This document shows, piece by piece, positions 15,095 to 22,461 of a DNA stretch of 64,000 bases. The position numbers were made by a program, and so were the translations under genes. Below the pieces are notes generated by a model. The model did no database searches. It was not told the origin of the DNA and saw only the letters and a list, made by a program, of their open reading frames with translations. Each line of letters starts with the position of its first letter. Within the stretch, counting starts at the first letter, position 1. Source of the stretch: Amycolatopsis nivea (GTDB taxonomy: Bacteria > Actinomycetota > Actinomycetes > Mycobacteriales > Pseudonocardiaceae); assembly GCF_004522235.1 (NCBI RefSeq), contig NZ_SDLT01000001.1, forward strand, positions 310,001 to 374,000, read 5' to 3'.

Positions 15095-16399
15095 ATGACG
15101 GGCTCCGGGCGGATAGCGGCTCGGGCGGGTGCGGTCGTCGCGGCGGCAGCGGTGGCTGCCGCCGGTGCGCTGGGGCTGCTGCACGCGCCCCAGGCGGTGG
15201 CAGCGCCTGCCGAGGTGCCGGGCATGGACGTGTCCGGGCACCAGGGCAATGTGGACTGGAAAGCGGCCTGGAACGCGGGCGCGCGTTTCGCGTACGTCAA
15301 GGCGACCGAGGGCACCGGGTATCGCAACCCGTACTTCGCGCAGCAGTACAACGGTTCTTACGACGTCGGGATGATCCGCGGCGCGTACCACTTCGCGCGT
15401 CCGGACGTGTCCGACGGCGCGACGCAGGCGGACTACTTCGTCGCGCACGGCGGCGGCTGGTCCGCGGACGGCCGCACCATGCCGCCGATGCTGGACATCG
15501 AATACAACCCCTACGGCTCGACCTGCTTCGGCCTGTCCAAGCCGGCGATGGTGTCGTGGGTGAAGTCGTTCTCCGAGCGGCTGCACGCGAAAACGTCGCG
15601 CTGGCCGATGCTCTACACCACGACCGACTGGTGGAAGACCTGCACCGGGAACTCGGCGGCGTTCGGCGACACGCATCCGCTGTTCATCGCCCGGTACGCG
15701 CAAAGCGCGGGCCCGCTGCCCTCGGGCTGGCGCTACTACACGATCTGGCAGTACTCCGACTCCGGCAACAAGCCCGGCGACCAGGACTCGTTCAACGGGT
15801 CGATGGAGCAGCTGATCAAGCTCGCCGGGGGCGAAGCCCCGAAGAGCGAGGCCCCGGTGCCGCCGAAGCCGAGCACCTCGACGAAGCCGCCGACGTCGGC
15901 CAAGCCGACCACGAGCGCGCCGCCGACGTCCTCGGCGACCAAGACTCCGACGAAGACGCCGACCAGCTCGGCCACCGCGTCGCCTTCGCCGAGCACCACG
16001 ACGAAGGCGAGCCCGACGACGTCCAGCAGCCCGACGTCCTCGGCGACGAAGCCGCCCGCGTCCACCTCGTCGCCCGCGGCGAAGAAGGACATCAGCGGTC
16101 TCGTCTGGGCGGGCGGCAAGCAGGCGAACCCGCCGGGGTCGCTCTCGGACGCCAAGCACGCCGACTCGCTCACCGCCCGCGTCCACGAGGTCGCGAAGGT
16201 GACGCCGAAGGCTTCGGCTCCGCAGAAGGTCACGACGAGCCAGCCGACGCAGACCTCCGCGCCGGAAGCCAGCCAGCCGAAGCAGCAGGCGCTCGCGAAG
16301 ACCGGGGTGAGCACGCCGCGGCTCGCGGTGTTCGGTGCGGCGTTGCTGGTGTTCGGGGCGATTCTGATGACGTTGTCCCGGATGGTGGCGCGACGCTGA
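15095..16399 (+). CDS. GH25 lysozyme with LAxTG sortase anchor
   Basis: 434 residues. A Sec signal peptide (about 1-35, cleaved near VAAPA) precedes a GH25 muramidase domain: GMDVSGHQGNVDW, YVKATEGTGYRNPYF, MLDIEYN (catalytic acids) and TIWQYSDSG. A linker of about 110 residues rich in Ser, Thr, Pro and Lys follows. At 400-404 is LAKTG, then a hydrophobic helix and the tail RMVARR, the sorting signal used by class E sortases of actinobacteria. The enzyme would be tied to the cell wall, with the linker letting it reach peptidoglycan. Turnover of its own wall is more likely than defence. It sits just downstream of the GlcNAc operon, on the opposite strand. Confidence 0.9.
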   Translation: MTGSGRIAARAGAVVAAAAVAAAGALGLLHAPQAVAAPAEVPGMDVSGHQGNVDWKAAWNAGARFAYVKATEGTGYRNPYFAQQYNGSYDVGMIRGAYHFARPDVSDGATQADYFVAHGGGWSADGRTMPPMLDIEYNPYGSTCFGLSKPAMVSWVKSFSERLHAKTSRWPMLYTTTDWWKTCTGNSAAFGDTHPLFIARYAQSAGPLPSGWRYYTIWQYSDSGNKPGDQDSFNGSMEQLIKLAGGEAPKSEAPVPPKPSTSTKPPTSAKPTTSAPPTSSATKTPTKTPTSSATASPSPSTTTKASPTTSSSPTSSATKPPASTSSPAAKKDISGLVWAGGKQANPPGSLSDAKHADSLTARVHEVAKVTPKASAPQKVTTSQPTQTSAPEASQPKQQALAKTGVSTPRLAVFGAALLVFGAILMTLSRMVARR

Positions 16400-16402
16400 T
16401 TC

Positions 16403-16444
16403 CGGCCGGGTCCGCACTCCGCGCACGGAGCGCGGGCCCGGCCG
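16403..16444 (+). terminator. terminator of the lysozyme gene
   Basis: 13-bp arms (CGGCCGGGTCCGC against GCGGGCCCGGCCG, one G-T pair) and a 16-base loop, four bases after the stop codon. Confidence 0.65.
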
Positions 16445-16458
16445 TTAGGCTTCGCGGC

Positions 16459-16824
16459 GTGACCACCACTCGACCCGCATCGCGCGGTTTCCCCGGCGCG
16501 GTGCTCGCCGTCCGCTTCCTGACCGAACTGGCGCTGCTGGCCGGTCTCGCGGTCGCCGGCGCGCGGCTGGGCGGGAACGTGTTCCTGAACATCCTGTCCG
16601 CGGTGCTGTGGCCCGCGCTGGCGGCGGCGATCTGGGGGCTCGTGATCGCGCCGAAGGCGAAGCGGCGCAGTCCGGAGCCGACCCGGTTCTTCCTGGAGGT
16701 CGCGCTGTTCGCGGCCGCGGCGCTCGGGCTCATCGCGTCCGGGCTGCTGGTCGCGGGGATCGTGCTCGGCGTCGCCGGGATCGCGGTCGCGGTGGCCGTG
16801 CGCGTGTGGGCGAAAGACGGCTGA
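16459..16824 (+). CDS. DUF2568 (YrdB-like) membrane protein
   Basis: 121 residues with four hydrophobic segments and the pattern LTELALLAGLAVAGARLGGN, then WGLVIAPKAKRR, typical of the YrdB/DUF2568 family of unknown function. GTG 16459 is 8 bases after a TAGGCT -10-like element (16446-16451), so the message is probably leaderless. It is separated from the lysozyme gene by a terminator hairpin. Confidence 0.75.
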   Translation: MTTTRPASRGFPGAVLAVRFLTELALLAGLAVAGARLGGNVFLNILSAVLWPALAAAIWGLVIAPKAKRRSPEPTRFFLEVALFAAAALGLIASGLLVAGIVLGVAGIAVAVAVRVWAKDG

Positions 16825-16877
16825 GCGGATTTCCCGAGCGGGGACCGGTCCCGGCCGCGGATCAGTACGGTGCGCGC

Positions 16878-17318
16878 ATGGAACTTCGCACTGCTGCCCG
16901 GACGGTGTTCGCGCCGGTCGCGCTCCTCGCCGCACTGACCGCGTGCTCCGGCAGCCCCGCCCCGGCCCCCGCGCCGTCGTCTTCTTCCGCCGCGCCGGTC
17001 AAGGAACAGGTGCCGGATCGCCAGCCGCACACGCTCGTGCTGAACGCGACCGGTTCCGGTTCCCTGAAACAGATCACCTACACCTTGGACGGCGTCACCA
17101 AGGAAACCGGGCAGGTGAAGATGCCGTGGCGGCAGTCGCTCACCGTGCCCGCCGACGGGAAACCGCACCAGTGGACGCTGGAGATCACCTATTCCGGCGC
17201 GAGCGGCCAGGTGGACATGTACTCCGTCGTGGACGGCAAGGAATCCGTGCACACCGCGAGCGGCGGGCACGGGAACGTCACCGGGTCGGCCTCGATCGGC
17301 GGCTCCGTGGAGGGCTGA
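16878..17318 (+). CDS. MmpS-like secreted lipoprotein
   Basis: 146 residues. The signal ends LLAALTAC with the acylated Cys at 23. A Ser/Pro/Ala linker is followed by a single beta-rich domain whose pattern, LVLNATGSGSLKQITYTLDG then VKMPWRQSLTV, resembles MmpS transport accessory proteins of mycobacteria. No MmpL partner is adjacent. The protein should sit on the outer face of the membrane. The match is by strand pattern, not by a unique motif, so the family call is tentative. Confidence 0.55.
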   Translation: MELRTAARTVFAPVALLAALTACSGSPAPAPAPSSSSAAPVKEQVPDRQPHTLVLNATGSGSLKQITYTLDGVTKETGQVKMPWRQSLTVPADGKPHQWTLEITYSGASGQVDMYSVVDGKESVHTASGGHGNVTGSASIGGSVEG

Positions 17319-17322
17319 GCGC

Positions 17323-19533
17323 TCAGGACGGGCCGGAGTCGTGGTTCCACCAGTCGATCATCGCGAACGGCTCGGTGCCGCGGTGCGCGACCGCGAGGAT
17401 CCCCGACTGGTCGTCCGTCCACTTGAGATAGCGCTCGCCGCTGGGCCGGAGGGTCGCGCAGGCGAGGCGTCCGGTGCGGCCGCCGCGCGCGTACGGGCGG
17501 TCGGCGGCGAAATCGGGCGGCTGGTCGGTGCACGCCTTCTCGGTGGTCTGGGTGCTGTTGAAGACCTGGTTCATCGTGGCGGCGTCGGGCAGTTGGTAGT
17601 AGACGACCAGTCCGGCGCCGCTGGTCTGTCCACACGCGACAGCGGCGTCCGCTTGCACCGCGCCGAGGTCTTGCCAGCGCTGGTCCGCGGACGGGCGCAC
17701 GCAGTTGATCCGCGAGGCTGGCGGGATCCGGTGCAGCAGCGCGTTTTCCGCCGGGGTCGGGAACGCGGGGGAGGACTCGCGGTTGACCTGCGCGACGATC
17801 CGGCTCAGCGGCGCGAGATGCCATTGCGTCCACCAGCCGCCGGTGCCTTCCTGGCTGGCGCCGGCGACGTGGCCGAGGACGTGGAAGGAATCGAGGCTCC
17901 AGTCGATCGCGACGGTACCTTCGCGGCCGGGACGGCAGAGCACCTGGCCGAGGTCGACGCTCAGCCAGTCGAAACGGGTGGTGCTCGGCGACGCGCCCGG
18001 ACAAGGTTTCCCGCTCGGCGCCTTCGCGGCGGTGACGAGACCGTCGAAGCTGGCGCGCAGCGTCCGGGTGTCGGGGAAACGGTAGTAGGACACGTCGCGG
18101 GCGCCGGTCCCGCGTGGCGTGCAGGAGATTCCGGCGATGGCTCCGGGGTAGTTGCCGAGATCCGCTGGTGCCGCGCGGTGGCATTTGTTCCCGGCGGCGA
18201 TCTCGGCGAGGGCGGTTTCGTCCGGGGTCGGGAATGCCGGTGCCCCGGTCCAGCCGACCCAGGCGGCGCGCAGGGCGGCGTCGTCGTTCGCCGAAGCCGT
18301 GGCGGTGGTGACCGCGCGGACGGCGTCGTCCTTCCAGACCACCATGGACTGTCCGCCTCCGGCATGGCAGAACACGCGGCCGAGTGCGGGACCGGTTGCT
18401 GGGTAACGATGTTCGGCCCCCGAAGCGACGGCGCAGTCTCCTTGCCCGGCCGTCTCGCCGACGCGGGACAGCAAGGCGGAGTAGGCGTCGGAGGCTTGTT
18501 TCTGGTCGGCGTACAGCGCGGTCGTCGCGGCGCGGCCGGACGGGTCGTGACAGGTGATGGTCGCGGTCGCGCCGGAGACGGGCGTGTCCGCGGTCGCGCA
18601 GTCGGTCCGCAGGGCGGCAGGCATCCGGGCGAGCGTGGCGTCGTCCACCCCGGACAGGGCGCCGGTGGTCAGCGAGGCGACGAGCAGCCCGGCCGCGGCG
18701 ACCGCCGGGACTCCCGCGCGCAGCAGCCACCGGCGCCGCCGGTCCCAGCGTTCGGCGGCGACCAGATCGTCGACCAGCGCGGTGCAGGTCGGATGCCGGG
18801 CGGCCGGATCGGTGCTGAGCGACCGGCGAAGCGCGCGCACGCCGGGGTGGCCGAGTTCGGCGTGGTGGCCCGGGGGAGCGCCGGCCAGGCATTCGCAGAG
18901 CACGCAGGCGAGCGAGTACACGTCAGCCGCCGGTCCGGCCGGTTTGCCCTGGCGTTGTTCGGGCGCGGCGTAGCCGACCGTGCCGAGGAACGCGCCGGTC
19001 GCGGTGAGCTGCGTGAGGTCGAGCTGGCGGGCGATGCCGAAGTCGCACAGGTACGCGCGGCCGTCGGCGTCGAGCAGGATGTTGCCGGGTTTGACGTCCC
19101 GGTGCACGAGCCGCCGGTCGTGCGCCGCGTCGAGGGCGGCGGCGATCTCGCGGCCGATGCCGAGAGTCTCCTTGAACGACAGCGGACCCCGGTCGGCGAG
19201 CGTCCGCGCGAGGTTCGTGCCCCGCACGTACTCCATCGCGAGGTAGCCGAGGTAGCCGTCTTCGGTGAACCCGGCGTCCAGCACCGGGACGATGTTCGGG
19301 TGCTCGAGCTCGCGCGCGATCCGGGTTTCGCGCTCGAACCGGGTGCGGAATCCGGGCACCGCCATGAACTCCGGCCCGACGACCTTGAGCGCCACCGCGC
19401 GCCCGTCCCTCGTGTCGGCCGCCTCGAAGACCTCGCTCATCCGGGTGCGTGCGAGCTGGCGGACGAGCCGGTACCGGGGCAGCCGGCCGGTGATGTCCGG
19501 CCGGTCGAGCGTCGGTGCTTCGGTCTCGTCCAC
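17323..19533 (-). CDS. transmembrane Ser/Thr protein kinase with triplicated outer domain
   Basis: 736 residues. The Hanks-type kinase domain spans about 18-265 (HRDVKPGNILLDADG near 141, CDFGIARQ, YAAPEQRQGK). A membrane segment follows near 270-290, then about 445 outer residues. These split into three related units of about 145 residues, each opening with a Thr-Pro or similar pattern and carrying spaced cysteines; FPTPDETALAEI and FPTPAENALLHRI open units 2 and 3. The outer part is likely a sensor of unknown signal, stabilised by disulfides. There are no PASTA repeats. GTG 19533 follows GGAGG. It ends 4 bases from the convergent gene at 16878-17318. Confidence 0.85.
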   Translation of the reverse strand: MDETEAPTLDRPDITGRLPRYRLVRQLARTRMSEVFEAADTRDGRAVALKVVGPEFMAVPGFRTRFERETRIARELEHPNIVPVLDAGFTEDGYLGYLAMEYVRGTNLARTLADRGPLSFKETLGIGREIAAALDAAHDRRLVHRDVKPGNILLDADGRAYLCDFGIARQLDLTQLTATGAFLGTVGYAAPEQRQGKPAGPAADVYSLACVLCECLAGAPPGHHAELGHPGVRALRRSLSTDPAARHPTCTALVDDLVAAERWDRRRRWLLRAGVPAVAAAGLLVASLTTGALSGVDDATLARMPAALRTDCATADTPVSGATATITCHDPSGRAATTALYADQKQASDAYSALLSRVGETAGQGDCAVASGAEHRYPATGPALGRVFCHAGGGQSMVVWKDDAVRAVTTATASANDDAALRAAWVGWTGAPAFPTPDETALAEIAAGNKCHRAAPADLGNYPGAIAGISCTPRGTGARDVSYYRFPDTRTLRASFDGLVTAAKAPSGKPCPGASPSTTRFDWLSVDLGQVLCRPGREGTVAIDWSLDSFHVLGHVAGASQEGTGGWWTQWHLAPLSRIVAQVNRESSPAFPTPAENALLHRIPPASRINCVRPSADQRWQDLGAVQADAAVACGQTSGAGLVVYYQLPDAATMNQVFNSTQTTEKACTDQPPDFAADRPYARGGRTGRLACATLRPSGERYLKWTDDQSGILAVAHRGTEPFAMIDWWNHDSGPS

Positions 19534-19623
19534 GCGCCCCTCCCCGGGTGGTGCCGGAGAGCCTACCGAGGGCCGCCGCCGGTCCTGCTTGCGCGCGCCG
19601 CGCCGGTGGATGAGACTCCCGCT

Positions 19624-21213
19624 ATGCCGAGCCCGTTCAGCGCCGAAACGGCGGAAGCGATCCAGCACGCCCGCCAGCATTCCGTCGGGGATCTCCTGCG
19701 GCGCACCGCGTTGCGCCTGCCGGACAAGCTCGCGATCGTCTCCGGCGAGCGCCGCGCGACCTACCGCGAGTTCGACGCGGCGGTCAACCGCTGCGCGCAC
19801 CGGCTCGCCGAGCGCGGCCTCGCGAAGGGCGACCGGCTCGCGCTGCTCAGCCGCAACTGCTGGGAGTACGCGGTGCTCGTGTTCGCCACGGCCAAACTGG
19901 GCGTGGTGCTGGTGCCGGTGAACTTCATGCTCGGCGCGGAGGAGGTCGCGTTCATCCTCGGCCACGCCGGGGTGTCCGGGCTGATCGCCGAGGACGCCTT
20001 GCTCGACACCGCCGCGGAGGCGTTGAAGCGCTCCGGCCGCACCGACGCGCTGCGGGCCCGGATCGGCGGTAGCGGCGGCGAATGGGAGAGCGTCGCGGAC
20101 TGGATCGACCAGCCCGGCGACGAAACGGCGCCCGCGGTGCTGGTGGCGGACGACGACCCGCTGCGGCTGATGTACACCTCAGGCACCGAATCGCGGCCGA
20201 AGGGCGTGCTGCTGTCGAGCCGTTCGCTGATCGCCCAATATGTCTCATGCGCGATCGACGGCAGCATGACCGGCGACGACATCGAGGTGCATTCGCTGCC
20301 GCTCTACCACTGCGCGCAGCTGGACTGCTTCCTGTCGGTCGACGTCTACCTCGGCGCGACGAGCGTGATCCTGCCCGGCCCGGACCCGGCGGCGCTGCTG
20401 GCCGCGGTGGAACGGGAACGCGCGACGAAGCTGTTCGCGCCGCCGACGGTGTGGATCTCGCTGCTGCGCCACCCGGCGTTCGACACGACCGACCTGTCGA
20501 GCCTGCGAAAGGGCTACTACGGCGCGTCGCCGATGCCCGCCGAGGTGCTGCGCGAACTCGCGCGCCGCCTGCCGGACGTGCAGCTGTGGAACTTCTACGG
20601 CCAGACCGAAATGGCTCCGCTCGCCACGATTCTGCGCCCGCACGAACAACTCGCGAAAGCGGGTTCGGCGGGCCGGGCGTCCATCAACGTCGAAACCCGG
20701 ATCGTCGGCGAGGACGGCCGCGAACTGCCGCCCGGCGAGGTCGGCGAGATCGTGCACCGCAGTCCGCACGCGACGCTCGGCTACTACGAGGACGAGGAGA
20801 AAACCGCGGCGGCCTTCGAGGGCGGCTGGTTCCACTCGGGCGACCTCGGCGTGCTGGACGAAGAGGGCTATCTCTCGGTGGTGGACCGGAAGAAGGACAT
20901 GATCAAGACCGGCGGCGAGAACGTCGCGAGCCGCGAGGTCGAGGAAGCGCTGTACCTGCTCGACGGGATCGCCGAGGTCGCGGTGTTCGGCGTCGCGCAC
21001 CCGCACTGGATCGAAGCGGTCACCGCGGCGATTGTGCCGCGCGAGGGCGTCACGCTCACCGAGGACGAGGTGCTCGCGCACGCCCGGCAGCACCTGGCCG
21101 GGTACAAGTGCCCGAAGTACGTGGTGTTCGTGGACGCGCTGCCGAAGAACCCGAGCGGGAAGATCGTGAAGCGCGCGCTGCGGGAAGGGCACGCGGACCT
21201 CGCAAAGGCGTGA
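19624..21213 (+). CDS. fatty-acyl-CoA / acyl-CoA ligase (ANL superfamily)
   Basis: 529 residues. AMP-binding motif LMYTSGTESRPKGVLLSS, GQTEMA, the hinge region GWFHSGDLGVLDEEGYLSVVDRKKDMIKTGGENV and the C-terminal PKNPSGKIVKRALR (catalytic Lys) are all present. These enzymes adenylate a carboxylic acid and transfer it to CoA in the cytosol. The sequence belongs to the FadD/CaiC-like group of long- or medium-chain ligases; the exact substrate cannot be read. The Ser-to-Glu change in the usual TSGTTGxPKG (here TSGTESRPKG) is a small oddity. Confidence 0.88.
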   Translation: MPSPFSAETAEAIQHARQHSVGDLLRRTALRLPDKLAIVSGERRATYREFDAAVNRCAHRLAERGLAKGDRLALLSRNCWEYAVLVFATAKLGVVLVPVNFMLGAEEVAFILGHAGVSGLIAEDALLDTAAEALKRSGRTDALRARIGGSGGEWESVADWIDQPGDETAPAVLVADDDPLRLMYTSGTESRPKGVLLSSRSLIAQYVSCAIDGSMTGDDIEVHSLPLYHCAQLDCFLSVDVYLGATSVILPGPDPAALLAAVERERATKLFAPPTVWISLLRHPAFDTTDLSSLRKGYYGASPMPAEVLRELARRLPDVQLWNFYGQTEMAPLATILRPHEQLAKAGSAGRASINVETRIVGEDGRELPPGEVGEIVHRSPHATLGYYEDEEKTAAAFEGGWFHSGDLGVLDEEGYLSVVDRKKDMIKTGGENVASREVEEALYLLDGIAEVAVFGVAHPHWIEAVTAAIVPREGVTLTEDEVLAHARQHLAGYKCPKYVVFVDALPKNPSGKIVKRALREGHADLAKA

Positions 21214-21268
21214 CGCCCGGACGCGAAAATGAGCTGTGCGGCGGGCTTTCGGCAGGGAGACTGGGCCG

Positions 21269-21802
21269 ATGATCCGTCTCGTCGAACCGCCGCGTCTCGT
21301 CTTGCCCACGACTGCGGTGCGGACGTCGTACCTCGTCGGCGAGCAGGCTGACTGCTTGCTCGAAGGCCGCCCGACTGAATGGCTCGACGAGGCGAGCGAC
21401 GACTTCGCCGGGTTCGTCGCCGCCCGGCGCGGGGTGCGGCAGCGGTGGGGAGTGCCGTCCACGATCTTCTGGTACGTCTCCGGCGAGTACTACCTGGGAA
21501 CCTTGGTGGTCCGGCACGAACTCACCGCCGAACTCGCCGAAGCGGGCGGGCACATCGGGTATCACGTGGTGCCCCCGTGGCGGAGGCAGGGCCATGCCAC
21601 GCGGATGCTGGCCGCCGGGCTCGCGGAATGCCGCGGCCTCGGTCTGGACCGCGTCCTGCTGACCTGCGCCGAGGACAACGAACCCTCGCGCCGGGTGATC
21701 CTCTCGAACGGCGGCGTGCCAGATGGTCGGAAGCGGGGCGAGGATCGGTTCTGGATCGACCTCGGCGGCGGCGGGCAGCCGTCCGGCGAGGTCAGTCGCT
21801 GA
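21269..21802 (+). CDS. GNAT family N-acetyltransferase
   Basis: 177 residues. The acetyl-CoA loop VVPPWRRQGHATRMLAAGL followed by LLTCAEDNEPSRRVILSNGG is the GNAT core. ATG 21269 follows AGGGAG. The substrate is unknown. The last seven codons lie in the first copy of a 131-bp tandem duplication, which also holds a spare 3' end of the convergent marR gene. Confidence 0.8.
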   Translation: MIRLVEPPRLVLPTTAVRTSYLVGEQADCLLEGRPTEWLDEASDDFAGFVAARRGVRQRWGVPSTIFWYVSGEYYLGTLVVRHELTAELAEAGGHIGYHVVPPWRRQGHATRMLAAGLAECRGLGLDRVLLTCAEDNEPSRRVILSNGGVPDGRKRGEDRFWIDLGGGGQPSGEVSR

Positions 21803-22042
21803 GGTAGCGGCGGGTGACCGCGCTGTTGTAGCGGGTCAGCAGCCCGGCGAAGGCGTCGAGTTCGCCGGGTGTCCGGTCGCTCGGCGGTTGCGCGATTGCG
21901 TTGGGCCGGTCGTCCGGCGAGGTCAGTCGCTGAGGTAGCGGCGGGTGACGTTGTTGTTGTAGCGGGTCAGCAGTTCGGCGAAGGTGTCGAGTTCGCCAGG
22001 CGTCCAGTCGCCCAGCAGTTCCCCGACGGTGGATCGCCGCCG
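21781..22042. repeat. 131-bp tandem duplication at the GNAT/marR junction
   Basis: Copy A begins at 21781 and copy B at 21912, both with GTCCGGCGAGGTCAGTCGCT. Each contains the last bases of the GNAT gene and the last 30 or so codons of marR in reverse. The GNAT stop in use is in copy A; the marR stop in use (21923-21925) is in copy B. Copy A keeps a spare marR tail that still reads LLTRYN-AVTRRYLSD with substitutions. The similarity fades toward the far end of each copy. Confidence 0.85.
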
Positions 22043-22372
22043 GGCCCGGGTGCGGTGCATGAGGTCGCGGCCGTGGTCGGTCGGGGTGATGACGCAGCGT
22101 CTGCGGTCGTCGCTGACGGGGTTGCGTTCGGCCAGTTCCTTGCGGAGCAGGGCCGAGACCTGCCGTCCGGCGGTGGACGGGTCGAGGCCCAGCGCGCCGG
22201 CCAGGGTGCCGATGTCGGCGGGGCCCAGGTCGTCGAGCGTGCGCAGGATCAGGTACTCGGCCTGGTCCAGTTCGGCGTAGACGTCGGTGCGGCGGCGCAG
22301 CATCTCGAAATTGCGCACCAGCACCGCGGTGGCGCGTTCCAGCACGTCGAGCGGTTCGGGGGGCTGGTCCAT
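21923..22372 (-). CDS. MarR family transcriptional regulator
   Basis: 149 residues. A winged-helix domain (ILRTLDDLGPADIGTLAGAL, recognition helix DPSTAGRQVSALLRKELAER, wing DDRRRCVITPTDHG) lies between dimerisation helices. It diverges from the FUSC-type exporter gene, with a palindrome in the 89-base gap. MarR proteins usually repress such a neighbour and themselves and let go when a phenolic or drug ligand binds. A spare copy of the 3' end lies downstream. Confidence 0.85.
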   Translation of the reverse strand: MDQPPEPLDVLERATAVLVRNFEMLRRRTDVYAELDQAEYLILRTLDDLGPADIGTLAGALGLDPSTAGRQVSALLRKELAERNPVSDDRRRCVITPTDHGRDLMHRTRARRRSTVGELLGDWTPGELDTFAELLTRYNNNVTRRYLSD

Positions 22373-22415
22373 GGCCCGGGTCCTCCGATGAGCCGAAGAG
22401 GCGTCGCGGAAATAT

Positions 22416-22428
22416 CGGTATCATACCG
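22416..22428. promoter_or_regulatory. operator palindrome between marR and the exporter gene
   Basis: CGGTATCATACCG is a perfect 6-1-6 inverted repeat in an AT-richer pocket. It lies 44 bases above the marR ATG and 34 above the exporter ATG, so one bound dimer could block both promoters. Confidence 0.6.
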
Positions 22429-22461
22429 GTGATCGCGCACGAGGACGGGAAGGCGGGGTGG

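Noticed and set aside
15840..16090. Repeats within the lysozyme gene
   Set aside because: They are low-complexity codons of the Ser/Thr/Pro/Lys linker, not a separate repeat element.
17341..19623. Open frame on the plus strand through the whole kinase gene and into the acyl-CoA ligase gene
   Set aside because: Antisense open frames are common at this GC content. The kinase motifs are on the minus strand and the ligase has a clear start at 19624.
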